Positions 23,600 to 36,731 are shown, counted from the stretch's first letter. The stretch: 64,000 bases of DNA from Mallotus nudiflorus (GCA_947683625.1 CANTUR010000156.1:2108001-2172000); one strand, 5' to 3'. A program made the numbers and translations. Notes: generated by a model not told the origin, from the letters alone.

Positions 23600-25284
23600 A
23601 TGACCCTTGCAGGAAAATTTTTATATTTTTAGTAAATTTTTAAATTATTTGGATTATAATTTGTTAAGAATATTAGGTGAAATTAATTTTAGATTTTTAA
23701 TTATGAATTTATATAGTTTATGTGTAAAAATTGTAGTTTTGAAAAATAAGGTGAATTTTATTAATTATATGATTTTATTGCAAATAAAGCTAATTAGTAT
23801 ATTTAACATAAATAAAAAGCTTTAGAAATGAGAAAAATATTTTTTACTAATTTATAGTAATTTTTGTCAATTTTTGGAAAATATTTATTATTATGATAAT
23901 TTTTGGAAAAATTAGTAAGTTTTGTATTTCAATTGAACTTATTATTAATTAGTGTGTTTTGGATAATTTTTGAATAATAAATAGTATTAATATAATGTTT
24001 ATGAATTATTTACTATTTTTAACTAATTAATAATAATTTCCAAAAATATATTCAAACAATAGCTTATTTACTATTTTTATGATTAAAAATGATTTTTAGC
24101 TATTGTTATTATATAATTGTGTAATTTAAATAATTAATTGAACGTTATTTAATTTCGTATATTTGAAAAATGGAATTTTTACTAACATTATTTAACTCTA
24201 TTTGAGATTTTATTAAATTTATTTGAAAATAAATGATCCTTAGTGTTTTTGTTATTTAAATAAATTGTATTGAGGTATTTTATTGATTTTTATGGATTTT
24301 AGTGATTTTTAATATTTATTAGTAAATTATTGATTTTTTTTTTGTATTTGGATTCTCGGTTGGGCTATTTGTGTAGTTTAGAGGTCCAACTCGAGAAGTT
24401 GTGCATTTATGAATATTGAAGTGTCTTAGCATGCAACATCAACTCTACTTTTAGTAGAAAGATTTCCATTTTACAAAGGAGACTCTATCGAATTTTTAAT
24501 AAAATTCTCGTAAAATGTGATATCGGGTCGAGTCGTGTCCTAGTGTAATATAATCATACTAACAGTAAGACTGTGGGAGCTCGGTTGACTTAGTGTCTCT
24601 GGACTAGTTTATTGTCCAAAAAATGGAAAAGAAGAATATTTTGGAATTAAGTGAACTTGTTGGCTAGTGAGATTCAATGATTGAGGTTGCATAATATTTT
24701 AGGGTTCTGCTTCGATCCTTCACTCAAAATTTTTTCTGCATTTATTATTATATAAAAGTGGATTTTAGCATTTGTATGAAATGAATGTTTATATATATTA
24801 TTATACTGACGCCTGATTGTATATGACTTTAGGTTGCACGTATATGTATTATAATAATTCACTTAGTGAGGTCTTACTCCCCTTAATATTTTTTTACGGG
24901 ATCTTTTACTTCAGACCTCCCCCGTAGTACTATTTGTCGGACCCTTTCCTCTTTAGCTGATTTGTGTAAATACTAAATTATCATTTCCTAGTATTTTAAT
25001 AATCACTACAGTAGTGGTGTTATTAGTGTGTTATTTGTGTTATTGTGATAGTAGTGTGTTGTATTAGTTAGAGATCTTATACTTGAATATTGTATGAAGA
25101 TATTTTTATTATGTTATAATATAAAGATTTATTTTTTTATATTAATTAAATTTTTTAATTCTGACATATTTTTGTATTATTATTGCATGTGTTTTATTTT
25201 TTTTAAGGCTTGCTATGGGTTTTGGATTCAAAAGAATTACCATTCCCTAGCGTCAGTCATGATTTCCTGGTTTGGGTCATGACA
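23600..25284 (+). repeat. Tekay-like LTR remnant C
   Basis: Plus-oriented LTR ending GGGTCATGACA at 25284, with TTGTATGAAGATATTTTTATTATG near the end. Relative to B it lacks about 600 bp (junction near 24545: GAGTCGTGTCCTAG joined to the AATATAATCAT region), including the microsatellite and most of the minisatellite. Its start is too diverged to place exactly. It may be the 3' LTR of element A. Confidence 0.7.
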
Positions 25285-25449
25285 AATGTAGCCAATCAAG
25301 TTTTTAGAAATTGCTTTTCCTGTAGCCTTTCCACCACTTAATGTGGAAAAATATATTTATTAATTTTTTTATTTTTGAATTATATTTTTACCCCAAACTT
25401 GGAAATACTTTCAAAACTACCTTAGGAATAATTTGTTTTTTACCCTAAC

Positions 25450-26253
25450 TTGGTAAATAGCCCTATATTCTTAATAACAATATTGTTTATGTATACATAC
25501 AAGTTAGGAGGCAAGGTAGCCCTGATAACAGGCAGAGCCAGTGGCATAGGGAAGAGAACTGCAAGACTCTCTGCCAAGAATGGTGTTAAAATTGTGATTG
25601 TAGATGTCAAATCTAAACTAGGTCAATCCATGTCCGCCCAAATCCAATCAGAGTTTGGACAGCTAGTTACCCATGTTCATTGTGATGTTATGTAAGAATA
25701 TGTAGTTAATACAACAGTTTCATCATATGGAAAGCTTGACATAATGTTCAATAATGCAGGCATTGTAGGCAGTCAAGATGATACAAGCAAAGCATCATTA
25801 GAACATGAAAGCTTTTGATGAGTCATGGATGTGAATGTTTATGGTGAATTCTTAGGTGCAAAACGCGCCTTAAGAGTGATGATTCTTGAGAAGAAAGGTT
25901 GCATTCTATTCACTGCAAGTTTAGTTTCAGCTATATGTGGAGGACATTATGCATATACAACATCGAAGCATGTTGTTGTTAGGATAATAAAGAATTTATT
26001 AGTAGAATTAGGAAAATATGGTGTCATAGTCAATTATATCTCGCCTAGTTTTGTTCTAACTACTTTGGCTACTACATAAATGGGCTTCAAACCTGAGCAA
26101 GTTCAAGATAAGCCTTTAAAATGGCATGTTTGAAAAAGGTAAAACTGGAGGCTAATGATGTAGTTGAAGCAGCTTTATACCTTGCGACGATTCTAAATTT
26201 GTTAGTGGGTTGAATATGAAGGTTGATGGAGCTGTAAGTTTGGCAAAGTCATA
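25450..26253 (+). pseudogene. Short-chain dehydrogenase/reductase pseudogene (secoisolariciresinol dehydrogenase-like)
   Basis: NAD(P)-dependent SDR of the plant group that includes secoisolariciresinol dehydrogenase, ABA2-like and momilactone synthase-like enzymes. Seen: KLGGKVALITGRASGIG (cofactor loop, normally TGGASGIG, so one Gly is Arg), VDVKSKLGQ, THVHCDV, KLDIMFNNAGIVG (NNAG motif), TASLVSAICGGHYAYTTSKH (catalytic Tyr-x3-Lys kept), and VNYISPSFVLTTLA. The frame is constant from 25450 to 26090 but has stops at 25693, about 25818, 25821 and 26077; frameshifts follow near 26130 and 26190, after which DSKFVSGLNMKVDGAVSLAKS and a stop give the usual C-terminus. The N-terminal residues of a first exon are missing. 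This is the only host-type gene seen. Confidence 0.88.
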
Positions 26254-26902
26254 ATTAATTGTCCTTTAAGGCAAAAATATTTAATTACATAATTGATCAT
26301 TAAGAGTTAGCAAGTTGTTAAAATTTCTTATCAAAATAAAGCTAGCCAATTGTATGTTAAGCTATAATAAAAGAGAATGGAAATATATATATATGGTATG
26401 GAAATATATATATATATATGATTTTTACTTTTCAATCCTTGAATTTTATACATATACTTCTCATGCACTTTACTTATGTGATTGAAGTGGATTTTGAATA
26501 TTATAATTACTATCAAATCGATAAATGATTATTTTTTAAATTTCATGTTGTTGTTAGAAAAAAATGATTACTAAATTACTACCTCTCTAGCTATTAGATT
26601 GAAATTCATTTTCATCTAATATGTTAATTGTAGGTTCTTTGAACAAATTATTAGACCAAATTCACTGACCACCATAAATTTTTTTTTTTTGCTTTCAAGA
26701 TATTTTAATCAATTTCTTAGAAGAGAATAAACTAACATAAAGAAACTTTGAATTTTTTTGCATTTAATATTAATCAATATGATGGGATAAGCATCAATAT
26801 AATAACTGAAATAACTAAATATATCAACACTTAAACTTGAACTACAATTGTGATGAGGACATTCTATAGCAGTAATAAGATAGCAAAGTATATATATATT
26901 AA
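26254..26902. other. AT-rich intergenic DNA between SDR pseudogene and element E
   Basis: Nothing coding is seen. It holds short (AT)n runs (26384-26392, 26406-26420, 26890-26899). Confidence 0.5.
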
Positions 26903-27372
26903 TGCAGTGGTAAGTGGATTAGTAACAACTGAAAATTATTGAATCGCACATGACTACCAATTATCAATCTTCTATGGCCAAACTAAGCTATAGGCATTAA
27001 AATTTTCATAAAAATTTTGGAACTCAAGAAAATATTCAATTATTATCAATACTGCCATCCAATAATGAAAATAAAAGCTTAAATAGTAAAACCCTAAAAA
27101 AAACTCTAAATGAAATAGGAAATCAAATCCTAAAATAGGAAAACACAAAATTGCCCATTCGAGGGCCTAAATGATAGAATTTGCCCGAAAGTAATGGACA
27201 TCACGAGCAAAGCTCGTGACTTGTGACCGTTGGCCCATTTCCATATGAAATAGATTTTTGAATCACCTAAATTTGATACTTGGAACTTCAAGAAATTTAT
27301 GAAAATGCAACTATTGTAAATTGTCAAATTTTTTCCATGACTTGAAGGGCTTGCTCTTCTATGCCTGCATCA
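26903..27372 (-). repeat. 3' LTR of E, 470 bp
   Basis: On the minus strand it runs TGATGCAGGCATAG...CCACTGCA. Same length as the other LTR and visibly diverged by scattered substitutions. Confidence 0.9.
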
Positions 27373-27547
27373 TTCTCCCTAAGGTGGACATAATTCACCC
27401 TCGAATCTGACTCATCTGATGAATCATTTGTAAAAGGATTCAAGTGCTTTACATTAAAGACATCCACAGTTCGAATATGGCTAGGTAACTTTAAATGGTA
27501 GGCATTAGGATTGATCTTCTCAATTATCTCAACTAGCACAATCTTCT
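27320..27547 (-). pseudogene. E integrase C-terminus (separated by solo LTR D)
   Basis: Reads KIVLVEIIEKINPNAYHLKLPSH, VDVFNVKHLNPFTND and SSDESDSRVN, and ends inside the LTR. It continues in frame the phrase AGEYNKLFAKK found at 30790-30840, on the other side of D, which proves D is an insertion. This is the integrase tail of chromovirus-type elements; no clear separate chromodomain is visible. Confidence 0.85.
27373..27381 (-). promoter_or_regulatory. Polypurine tract of E
   Basis: The minus strand reads TAGGGAGAA directly before the LTR TG. Confidence 0.7.
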
Positions 27548-30527
27548 TGTCATGACCCAATCCAGGAGTTATGATCGGTGCTAAGGAACGGGAATTCTTT
27601 CGAATATGAAACCCTTAGCAAGCCTTAAAAATAAACATATATGCAATAAATAAATAAAAATACACTGAAATTAAAATTTAAGTCAATATTAAAATAAATA
27701 CTTAAATTCCATCTCATAAAATAAAATAAAAGTATTCATACAATATTTAGAGACAGGTTTCAAAAGACAAAATAACACATAATTGCAGTTTTTTAAAGTT
27801 TAATAAAGTTCAGATAAGAAAATTACATAATCTAGCCGGAGTTGAAGAAGACTAGCATAAAGTACTACTAGTGAGGTCTGAAGAAGAGTCTCCTGAAAAA
27901 AATATTAAAGGGAGTCAGACCTTACTGAGTGAATTATCATAACATATATACATGCAAACTAAATCATATACAGTTAAGCATCAGTATAATAATATACATA
28001 TACATGCATTTCACACAGATGCTAAAATCCACTTTTATATATATAATAAATGCAAAAAAGCATTTATTTAAATGAAGAATCAAATAGAACCCTAATATTT
28101 ACAACCTTAATCAAAATATCTCACTAGACACACATGCTTACTTAATTCCAAAGTAATTCTTTTATTCCATTTTGGACAGTAGACTAGCCCCGAGACACTA
28201 AGTCAACCAAGCTCCTGCAGTCTCACTGTTAATGTGATTGGCCCCGAGACACTAGGTCAACCAAACTCCCGCAATCACACTACTCAATCACTGAAATTCT
28301 CAATAATCGATCATTCAAATTACCCCTCAAATGATTTCATAATCTCAACCCTAAGATCTATCTCACTAGTACATACATAGTCCTAGTGTAACCCACTAGG
28401 TAGCACATTCTATCGATATCCTTCAATAAAATTTGTATATTTATGGAAAATAATCAAATGCACAATTAAAATAAAATGGCATACAATATAGCAAAATAAA
28501 CCATAAATATACCATTTATATATGCTGAGTATATGTCAAAATATATTGACTATATACTAAAACATACTAACCCATATATATCACATATCTACAAAATATA
28601 TGCTAGAAACATACTAAGCATATATGCCACATATATAGCAAATACACTAAAATATACTAAAAGTATACCAAAAATATACTAATCATTTAATTAAAATAAT
28701 TCATGTTTAAATGTACTATGGCAATATGAAAATTCATATTCAAACATCCTATATGTAATGCATATATAAAATAATAACTCATAAGTTTACACTCCTCGAG
28801 ACTGACTTGATGGGCCTGGTCCGATAGAGCTCGGTCTCAGTGCAATTAGAAAATAAATAATAATAATAGCGATCATAATAAATTCCTATCGTATACTTCT
28901 AAGAATTCTAAAGGAAGACTTGATCTAGGAATTAAAACTCAAGATCGACCCGATGTGACGTTTTATGAGAATTCTACCAAAAAATCGACAAAATCTCCTT
29001 TGTAAAATGGACATATCTCTATTGAAAAGTAGAGTTGATCCTGCAAGAAAATACACTTATAATATCACAATGCTCAACACCTCGAGTTGGGACCCCAAGC
29101 TACTCAAATTCCCAATTGAGATTCACAATTCATCGCAAATCAATATTTAATAATAAATATAATAAAAATCATTAAAATCCATAAATATCAATAAATAATC
29201 ACAATATAATATATTTAAACATCAAAAGCATAAAAATACAATTATTTTCACATTAATTAAATAAAATCTCATATAAATTATTTAATATTAATAAAAAATC
29301 CAAAATTTCAATTATTTAACATAAAATCGTAAAATTCACAATTAATTACTTAAATAGTCCAAATATATATTAAAAATAGTTTAAAACTTATTTAATCACA
29401 AAAATAGTATGTAAAATTATTATTTGAATATATTTTCAAAAATTAGAATTAATTAGTTAAAAATAGTAAATAATTCGTAAAAATTATTTTAATACCAATT
29501 ATTATTCCAAAATTATTTAAAACATATTATTTAACTATAATTTCAACAAAAACACACAATTTACCTATATATCCAAAATCACATAATACAAAAATATTTT
29601 ACAAAAATTATACAAAATTTCTAAAAATTATCTTCTTACTACCAAAATTAATAACTTAAATTAACAGTACTAATTTAACCAAATTTCCATCGAAAATAAA
29701 TAAATAACATAATTATTAAAAATTCATTTTTTTATTATTAAAATATTCAAAAATACCCATAATTCAAAAAAATTCAAAAAATAAATAAAAAATATTTTTG
29801 AGAAGATTGAGCTACATACATCAACATTATCAAAGAAAAAATTCATGGATCAAACACAATTAATTCAAAAAAATTTGAAACCCTAAATGGACATAAACTT
29901 AAATTAAGAATAACTCACAAACAAGAAGGTGTAAGCTCAAACAGAGCTTAGAAATGGCTTCACCGGAGCTAGGAGGTTTGAATAAGACCACTCTGGTGGC
30001 CGGAAGCTTCGCCAACAATAATAGAGTCCACTCTCAGTGTTGCTGCTTCCAAGCAGTTTCGACGTGCTCTGGTGGCTCCTCAAACAACAGTCGATGGCTA
30101 AAGGGAAGAGGGAAATGATGGTGGTTGTTGGTGGTGTAACTGGTGGTTCGACGATGGTGAGGGGCGCTGCGTTTGACAGAAATAGGGGAGGGAAAAAAAT
30201 AAGCGGCCCAATTTTTATCCTGACCCTAAATCTATTATATATATACACACACATAACACACACTACACATATTCACACACAATATATGCATATCACATAG
30301 ACATGCACCAATAATGATAATAACAATAATAATAATAATAATAATATATAATAATAATAACAATAATACAATAACAATTAATAATGCTAACTCATGCATA
30401 TAAAATAATAACAAATAATAATACTAAAAATAGTAACAAATTGTAATAATAATAACAACAATGACACATGTATAAAATAATAACAATAATGATAATAATA
30501 TTAATAATAACAATAATGATAATAATG

Positions 30528-30591
<64 letters not shown>

Positions 30592-30789
30592 CAATAGTAA
30601 TGATAATGACTTTAATATTTTTAAACAATAAAACTTCCAAAATAAATATTTTACATAAATAAAACATTTATAATAAAATAAATAAGTAATATGCATAAAT
30701 AATGATAATATATAAATAAAATTTAAAATTTTATTAACACAACATATCTTAAAATAATTTTTGATAATTTAAAATAAAGGGTCATTACA
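27548..30789 (-). repeat. Solo LTR D (Tekay-like), about 3.24 kb
   Basis: The left edge reads TGTCATGACCC and the right edge GGGTCATTACA. It is flanked by perfect 5-bp duplications CTTCT at 27543-27547 and 30790-30794. It is homologous along its length to the B LTRs and contains no internal element sequence, so it is a solo LTR left by LTR-LTR recombination. It has two units of the 54-bp minisatellite near 28180-28290. Confidence 0.93.
30310..30600. repeat. Long (AAT)n / (TAATGA) triplet microsatellite
   Basis: Triplet runs, purest at 30528-30590, in the same LTR position as 15576-15638. The poly-Ile, poly-Leu and poly-Tyr frames across it are artefacts of the repeat. Confidence 0.92.
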
Positions 30790-31977
30790 CTTCTTGGCAA
30801 ACAACTTATTGTATTCACCTGCAAGAAACATCTCTTTTATAAGAACAGCCCACATATAATCCCCTACAATAAACTCAACATGTCGCCTTGTCTTGTCAAC
30901 AGCCTACTATACTTAGAGGCAGCATGCACTAGGTTATCATGGATAGCCTTATGAACTACTAGCAATCTAGTAACAAAATTCTCTACCTTACCATGAACTC
31001 TTGTCTTAGTTAGAAGAGAAATCAAATCCAAAAGGTCCTCTGGGCACAATCGAATACACTACTACAAAAGGATTGAATTTAGTACTTCGATTGACTATAT
31101 GATTATGAGTAAACTTTGCCTGGCATAATTTTTGATCCCAACTCCTCATATGTTCTACCACGAGGCATCTCAGTAAGTTACCCAAAGATTGATTCACCAC
31201 CTCAGTTTGCCTATTTGTTTGTGGATGATATGCACTACTAAAATTCAGTTGTGTGTTCACCATTTTCCATAAACTTCTCCAAAAATGACTAAGGAACATG
31301 GTATCTCAATCTGACACTGTAGTTATGGGCAAGCCATTCAGCCTATATATTTCCTTAAAGAATAATTGAGCAACATGAATAACATCTGTCATTTTCTTAC
31401 AGGGCATAAAATGCACCATCTTTGAGAATCAATCAACTACCACAAAAATTGAATCATTACCTCAGTGTGTGCATGGTAATCCTAGCATAAAATCCATGCT
31501 AAGCTCCACCTAAGGCTATAATGGAACTGGCAAATCCATGTATAGACCAACGTTAGATGCTGCGCCTTTAGAAACTTGATAGATTCGATATCTCTACACC
31601 AACCTCTCAACTTATTTATGAATGGTAGGCTAAAAATAATGAGTCTACACCAATTGCACAGCTCTGTCTCGACTTGCATGCCCTTCACCATGCAATTCTT
31701 GAATAATATTCAAAAGCAAGCTACAATCTGGGACACATAACCGGTTGCCTTTAAATAGAAATCCATTATGCACTAGGAAATATGTCCTTTCACCTGCTTT
31801 AATCTTGTCCAAAATAATAGAAAAGTATGGATTAGTCTTAAATAATTCTGTAAAAGATTCAAAACCAGGTACCTCAATGGACATTTGGGTTAACAAGGTC
31901 TTTCATTTGCTCAATGCATCAACCACCCTATTAGTAACCCCTGGCTTATGTTTCTCAATAAAAGTAAATTTCTAAAG
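30790..31977 (-). pseudogene. E integrase, and end of RNase H (broken)
   Basis: Directly after F the frame resumes with FIEKHKPGVTNRVVDALSK, the usual RNase H end, then MSIEVPGFESF, and the integrase zinc region (LFKGNRLCVPDCSLLLNIIQELHGEGHASRDRAVQLV). The core region has VSD-stop-DTMFLSHFWRSLW at about 31300 and NFSSAYHPQTNRQTEVVNQSLGNLLRCLV, SWDQKLCQAKFTHNHIVNRST and VVYSIVPRGP at 31006-31299. Several stops break it. Confidence 0.88.
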
Positions 31978-31982
31978 ATAAG
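31978..31982. repeat. Target-site duplication of F, left
   Basis: ATAAG, identical to 42982-42986. Confidence 0.92.
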
Positions 31983-32229
31983 TGTAGACACACAATTTCG
32001 GGATTATGTGTTATGGATGCACCGAAGGGCTCCAATGATGAAAATATCATGAATAGGTTTTCGATACTTAATCTTTAAAATTCTAAAGGTTTAAATGCAT
32101 CTTTTAAAGGAAGGATTTAGTGTTTTTAAGGACAAAATTGCAATTTTTTAGGACCTAATTGCAAAACATAAATTCTTCCAAGGGTCTTTTTATAATTAAA
32201 TGTTAAAAAAAAACTGTCAGAATTACACC

Positions 32230-32285
32230 AATTCCGATCGAAATTGTGTAATTTTGATCAAAATTGCACAATCCCGGTCTAAATT
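32230..32285. repeat. Palindrome cluster in F 5' LTR
   Basis: Three modules near AATTCCGATCGGAATT (AATTCCGATCGAAATT, AATTTTGATCAAAATT, AATCCCGGTCTAAATT), 20 bp apart, with spacers GTGT and GCAC. Confidence 0.88.
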
Positions 32286-32462
32286 TAATTCTTTTATTTT
32301 TTTTATTTTTAAATTCAATCCTAATCAGTTTAAAACTCCTAATTGGCTTTTAACTCAATCCTAATTGATCTAAAATTCCTAAATATAATTTTAAGTATTA
32401 ATCTTATACTTTTAGGAATTAGAATCAAGTTAGGATTGGGCTAGGTTTTCTAGTTCTTTTTC

Positions 32463-32477
32463 CACTATATAAAGAGG
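32463..32477 (+). promoter_or_regulatory. Putative LTR promoter TATA box
   Basis: CACTATATAAAGAGG, followed about 60 bp later by purine-rich leader. The same motif is at about 41364 in the other LTR. Confidence 0.55.
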
Positions 32478-34079
32478 ATAAAGGGTGGAGGAAAAAAAAA
32501 GAGGAGAAAAGAAGAAAGAAAAAAGGAGGAATCGTGAGAAGAAAAAAAAAAGAGAAACGAGCTTTTGAAGAGGGTTTTTTTAATTCTTTTTTTTAGTTAT
32601 TTTCTACAAAAATTCTTTTTGATTCATCAATTAATTCAAGATCCTTGAAGAATTTTGAAGAAAAAGATTCAAAAACTTATCAAGAACGGTGAATTACAAA
32701 TATGAAGAGTACCCCAAATCGCTCATAATCATAATCATCCTCTTCTTATTCTATTTTTATTTTCTTTGTTATTAATTATTTTTATTCTTTCGAATTATTA
32801 TTATAATTTTTTCATTAATTTAATTTTTTTTTTGTGGTGATTATGGAGGAAAACACATGGTGATCATGTGGGAGGGATAAATTCGTGAGAAGTCCATGGA
32901 TAAAGCCTTATAGGGACTTAGTTTCTAGGGTTTTTTATTTTATTTTATTTATTTCTATTTATATTTTATTTTCTTAATTATTTTATGAATTAATGTAATA
33001 GCCCCAATAGTGGGAGTAGTGAAATTATGTGTGTAGTTGCATGTTTATTTTGATTCAATTGGTTAGTAAAATTAGGTTTTTAATTAGTTAATTACTTAAA
33101 ATCAATGGAGGAAGTAGATTAATTTAGGTTGCATATTAATAAAATTAGGGTCTTTTTTTTTTATAAGAGATTAATTTAATTATTTGTTTGATCTTACTTA
33201 ATTATTTTTTTCTATGTTTTTTTATGTTTTAGGTTTATTTATTATTTTTATGTGCTTTGGGGCCTTAAGCCCATTTTAGGCTTTGATTTATTTATTTAAG
33301 TTTAGGTAATTCTTTTAGCCCATCTCACTTAATAATTAATTAGGTTTAATTAATTTAAATATATTTTTATGTCCATAATTAATTAGATTTTAGGTTAGAA
33401 ATATCCTTGGGCCCATTTAGTTAATTAGACATAGGTTCGCCTAATTTAATTTTATTAATTTAGACTTAGCCCACTTAATTTAAGCCTTTTTCATAATTTG
33501 TAAATTTAAGATCACTTTTTAATTAGAAAATGTAGAATTAGGCCCACTAATTTAAATATTCCATAATTTGTAGAATTAGGCCCATTTTTTATTAAAATTA
33601 GTAGACTTAAGTTCATTTAATTAAAATAAAAAGGAATTAGGTCTTTAGGTTCACTTATAATTTAAAACATGTAGATTTAGCTCATTTATTTAACTTTAGG
33701 ATTATGTGATTTATTGAATGCATTATTTACTTGTATATTTCATGACTAGTTTGCCTCGGAGTTTATTATTTTTAGGGTTTATATGAAATTGCATGTAAAT
33801 AGAGAATAAGATAATAATTTATAAAGTAATTCTAAATGAACACAAGACTAAAAGAAGTTGATATTCTGTATCCAGAATCTCTTGGTTGTGGTGCTAGCTT
33901 TCATTTAGGGAATCGAGTACCACCTTTTCGAGTTGTCCCAATTATTACCCTGGGTGGTGACTCCTCATGTCCATGCCATGTCTTTGTGATAGTGGTTAGT
34001 GTGTTCTTTAGAGCCCTGAGCTCAAACAGTGTCGTGGTTACTAAAATCTTAGACGTGCGCTAGACCTTGCCATCTACAG

Positions 34080-34097
34080 TGGTGACTCCATTGGGGA
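34080..34097 (+). promoter_or_regulatory. Primer-binding site of F, tRNA-Arg type
   Basis: TGGTGACTCCATTGGGGA, 16 of 18 matches to the complement of the plant tRNA-Arg 3' end, one base after the LTR. Confidence 0.85.
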
Positions 34098-34930
34098 TAA
34101 GAGATATTAATTCTACTTGCGTTCTTTAGAATTATTTTATTAATTATTATTTTATTCTTTCATTCATTCTACATGTCCCTATTAACCAATGGCGTTGATT
34201 TATGATTCCATGATTCCACTAGCTTCATGGGGTTGTAGATTGGCTAACCATCACTTTTAGCCTTAACTTGGTCCAAGAGAGATTACTGGGCTCATCTGAC
34301 CAGAGCCTGTAACCCAAGTCCTTAAGGGGGGGGGGGGTCGTCTTCTCTCAAGTTTGCAAAGGATGTAACTTGGCCTGTAACTCAAGTCCTAAAGGAGGGC
34401 ATCTTGCTAAGGGAACCTGGACCTTTTTACAGGACCCTAACTACATATAATGGCTTAGTTATTTCCCCTATGATCTACACAAATTGCTTGTGAATGTTGC
34501 CATGAGGTATTTCTATCTGTAAAGGCCCAAGCCCATACTTTAGAAGCCCATTTAGGTTAATAAAGATTGGGCTAATATTTTACATCTAGAATTGTTGTTT
34601 CTGTGCTTCTACTGCTTTGAGAGATTTGGCATGTGCATCAGTCCTTAATAGCCCCTATTGATATTAAGACCAAGACAAAAAATCCTAGGAAAAGTGACTC
34701 ACTATTAAATATGTGTGCAGGAGGAATAAGGTTAGAAGGATGTATGTACACCTAACTTGGTTTGTTACTTACTACTTGTTGCATAGCATGTGCATCATGC
34801 ATACATGTATACATGCATCTCATGCATCATACTAATAATTTTTCTTGTAGCCATGATAGATTCATCTAGGTCTTCCTGTGTTTGGAGTCAAAAAGGTAGC
34901 AGACTGGTGAGAACTGATTCAAGCCCTTAA
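34098..34930 (+). other. F leader
   Basis: Homologous to the T1 leader (7651-8635). Includes a run of twelve G (34326-34337). No ORF is supported. Confidence 0.6.
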
Positions 34931-36731
34931 TTGATCGCGAAAGAGATCCTTAGCAGACTGGAAAAGAGCCCCATTAATCCACTCTATTTAGAAGCTATGC
35001 AACATGAACAAACTAAAAGAATGGAACAACAAGAGGGAGGAAACTGGACCCTAAAAGACGTCAAAGGAGCACTGATGGATAATATGAGAGAAATGATGCA
35101 AGATAAGATAAGATAAGCTCTAGCGGGACTAATGCTACCACCTGTTGCTACTACACCACCCGCTATGGCCAACCCACTTGCTATGGGTCCACTACCTATT
35201 AACAATGATAATACTGGGGAAATGAAGCTAGATGATGTTGAAAGTTATATGATTGAAAAAGCAAAAAAGGAATCACTTGAGCAAGTTCAAGAGTTGGAAT
35301 CCAGATAGATGAAGGCATTAACTAAGAAGATGTCTAAGATGGAGGAGTTGATGAGGGGACAAGGCCTAGGGTACCTATTTGACTTTGATGATGTACTGCA
35401 ATTTGAGGAAGACAAGCTACCTGATAAATTCAAGATGCCACAGCTGTAGAAGTTTGATGGTACTGGGGACCCATGAATTCATCTTAGTCAATACATAACT
35501 ACTATGAGTACCACTAAGGCTCCTTTTTCTGTGGTTACTAAGTTGTTTGTGCTATCCTTAAAGGGTATGGCTATTAATTGGTATCATGGGTTGGAGAAGT
35601 CTATCCGAGTAGATTGGAGGGAGTTATGCACTGCTTTTCTAAAGCAATATGACTATAATACTAGGCTTGAGGTGTCCATAAGAGATCTAGAACTAACCAA
35701 GTACAAGCCTAATGAATCATTTTCAAATTTTCTGACTAGGTTCATAAATAAGGCAGGAATGATAATTGGCGAAGAAGGATCAGGTTAGAATGATAGTCTG
35801 AAATGTGTCACCTAACCTAGTGGAGAGGTTGCAAATGATGAACCCTAAGACATTTATAGACCTTTATGATGATGGGTTATAGGTTGAAGAGATCGAAAAT
35901 GAGAAAAAAAAGGCTACTGGGAACACCGGAGCAAGAAGTTGCCGAACTGGGGGCATACAGCAAGGAAGCACTAGCCGGGTTGTAGGAGTCCATGTTGTTC
36001 AACAACCAAGGAGATTCTCAAATTTTAAAAAACCTTTGTCAAAATTCCTAGAGTGCCTAATAGAAAAGGGCTTACTTCAACCTTTACCTACTCCAAACCC
36101 ATAAAATCCAAATATCCTAGGCTATAACCCGAATAAACACTGTAAATTCCATAAAAACCTTAAACACTCCACAGATAATTGTGTCCACCTCAAACATGAA
36201 ATCTAAAACCTCATAAACTCTAGAAAAATCACAGATCATGAAAACCCAAGCACCAGAAGCAATCCTTTCCCAAACTACTGAAACATGTCAAGAGAAAGTG
36301 AGAAAGAAGTACTAAACTCCTTTAAGGACCTAGACCTTAAAACCAATGAGAAATCTCCTAATGCCCCTAAAGATGTGGAGCGAGTTGAAGATTTATTGGG
36401 TCAACCCTCAAGCAAGTTTGACTATAAGGTGTTTTACACTAAACCACCTTCTTTTGACATACCCTTCGAGTCAATTATACCTACAGGATGGGGTGAGGAG
36501 TTTGATGATAAGAAGATGCAAGACAACAAAACATATAAAGTGAAAGTATGGAAGGATGGAAAGAAAGCAAAACCACCGAATGAGAGTTTAATCAAAGAAG
36601 GATATGGAAAGTATTACCTTATTGCAAAGGAACCTGTCAATATGCCTGGTGTGAATGGGAGTAGGATCTATAAGGAATGGATTGTTGAGAACTTAGTGCA
36701 AGACAACAAGGATGAGGAAATGCAAGAATAG
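34931..36731 (+). pseudogene. F gag plus linker
   Basis: One frame runs from 34931 to 35788 with only four in-frame stops: NWTLKDVKGALMDNMREMM, a Pro/Ala stretch, KAKKESLEQVQELE, DKFKMPQL, MSTTKAPFSVVTKLFVLSLKG, NWYHGLEKSI, TAFLKQYDYNTRLE, VSIRDLELTKYKPNESF. After a decayed stretch a second open frame (36285-36731) carries one linker module (VEDLLGQPSSKFDYKVFYTK, IIPTGWGEEF) joined directly to YGKYYLIAKEPVN and ENLVQDNKDEEMQ of the spacer ORF. The protease that lies between these in T1 is deleted. Gag is the best preserved part of F. Confidence 0.87.

Larger units (their letters stand above)
31983..34078 (+). repeat. 5' LTR of F, 2.1 kb
   Basis: Starts TGTAGACACACAATTTCGGG and ends GCCATCTACA. 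It has a TATA-like CACTATATAAAGAGG at about 32463. Collinear with 40860-42981 apart from small indels. Confidence 0.95.

Noticed and set aside
29937..30300. Overlapping 87- and 108-codon frames
   Set aside because: Both are inside solo LTR D and overlap on opposite strands; no domain seen.
30392..30696. Open frames of poly-Ile, poly-Leu and poly-Tyr on both strands
   Set aside because: They are the three readings of an (AAT)n microsatellite inside solo LTR D.
34326..34337. Run of twelve G as a regulatory G-tract
   Set aside because: A single homopolymer in the F leader without further G-runs; likely slippage or a sequencing artefact.
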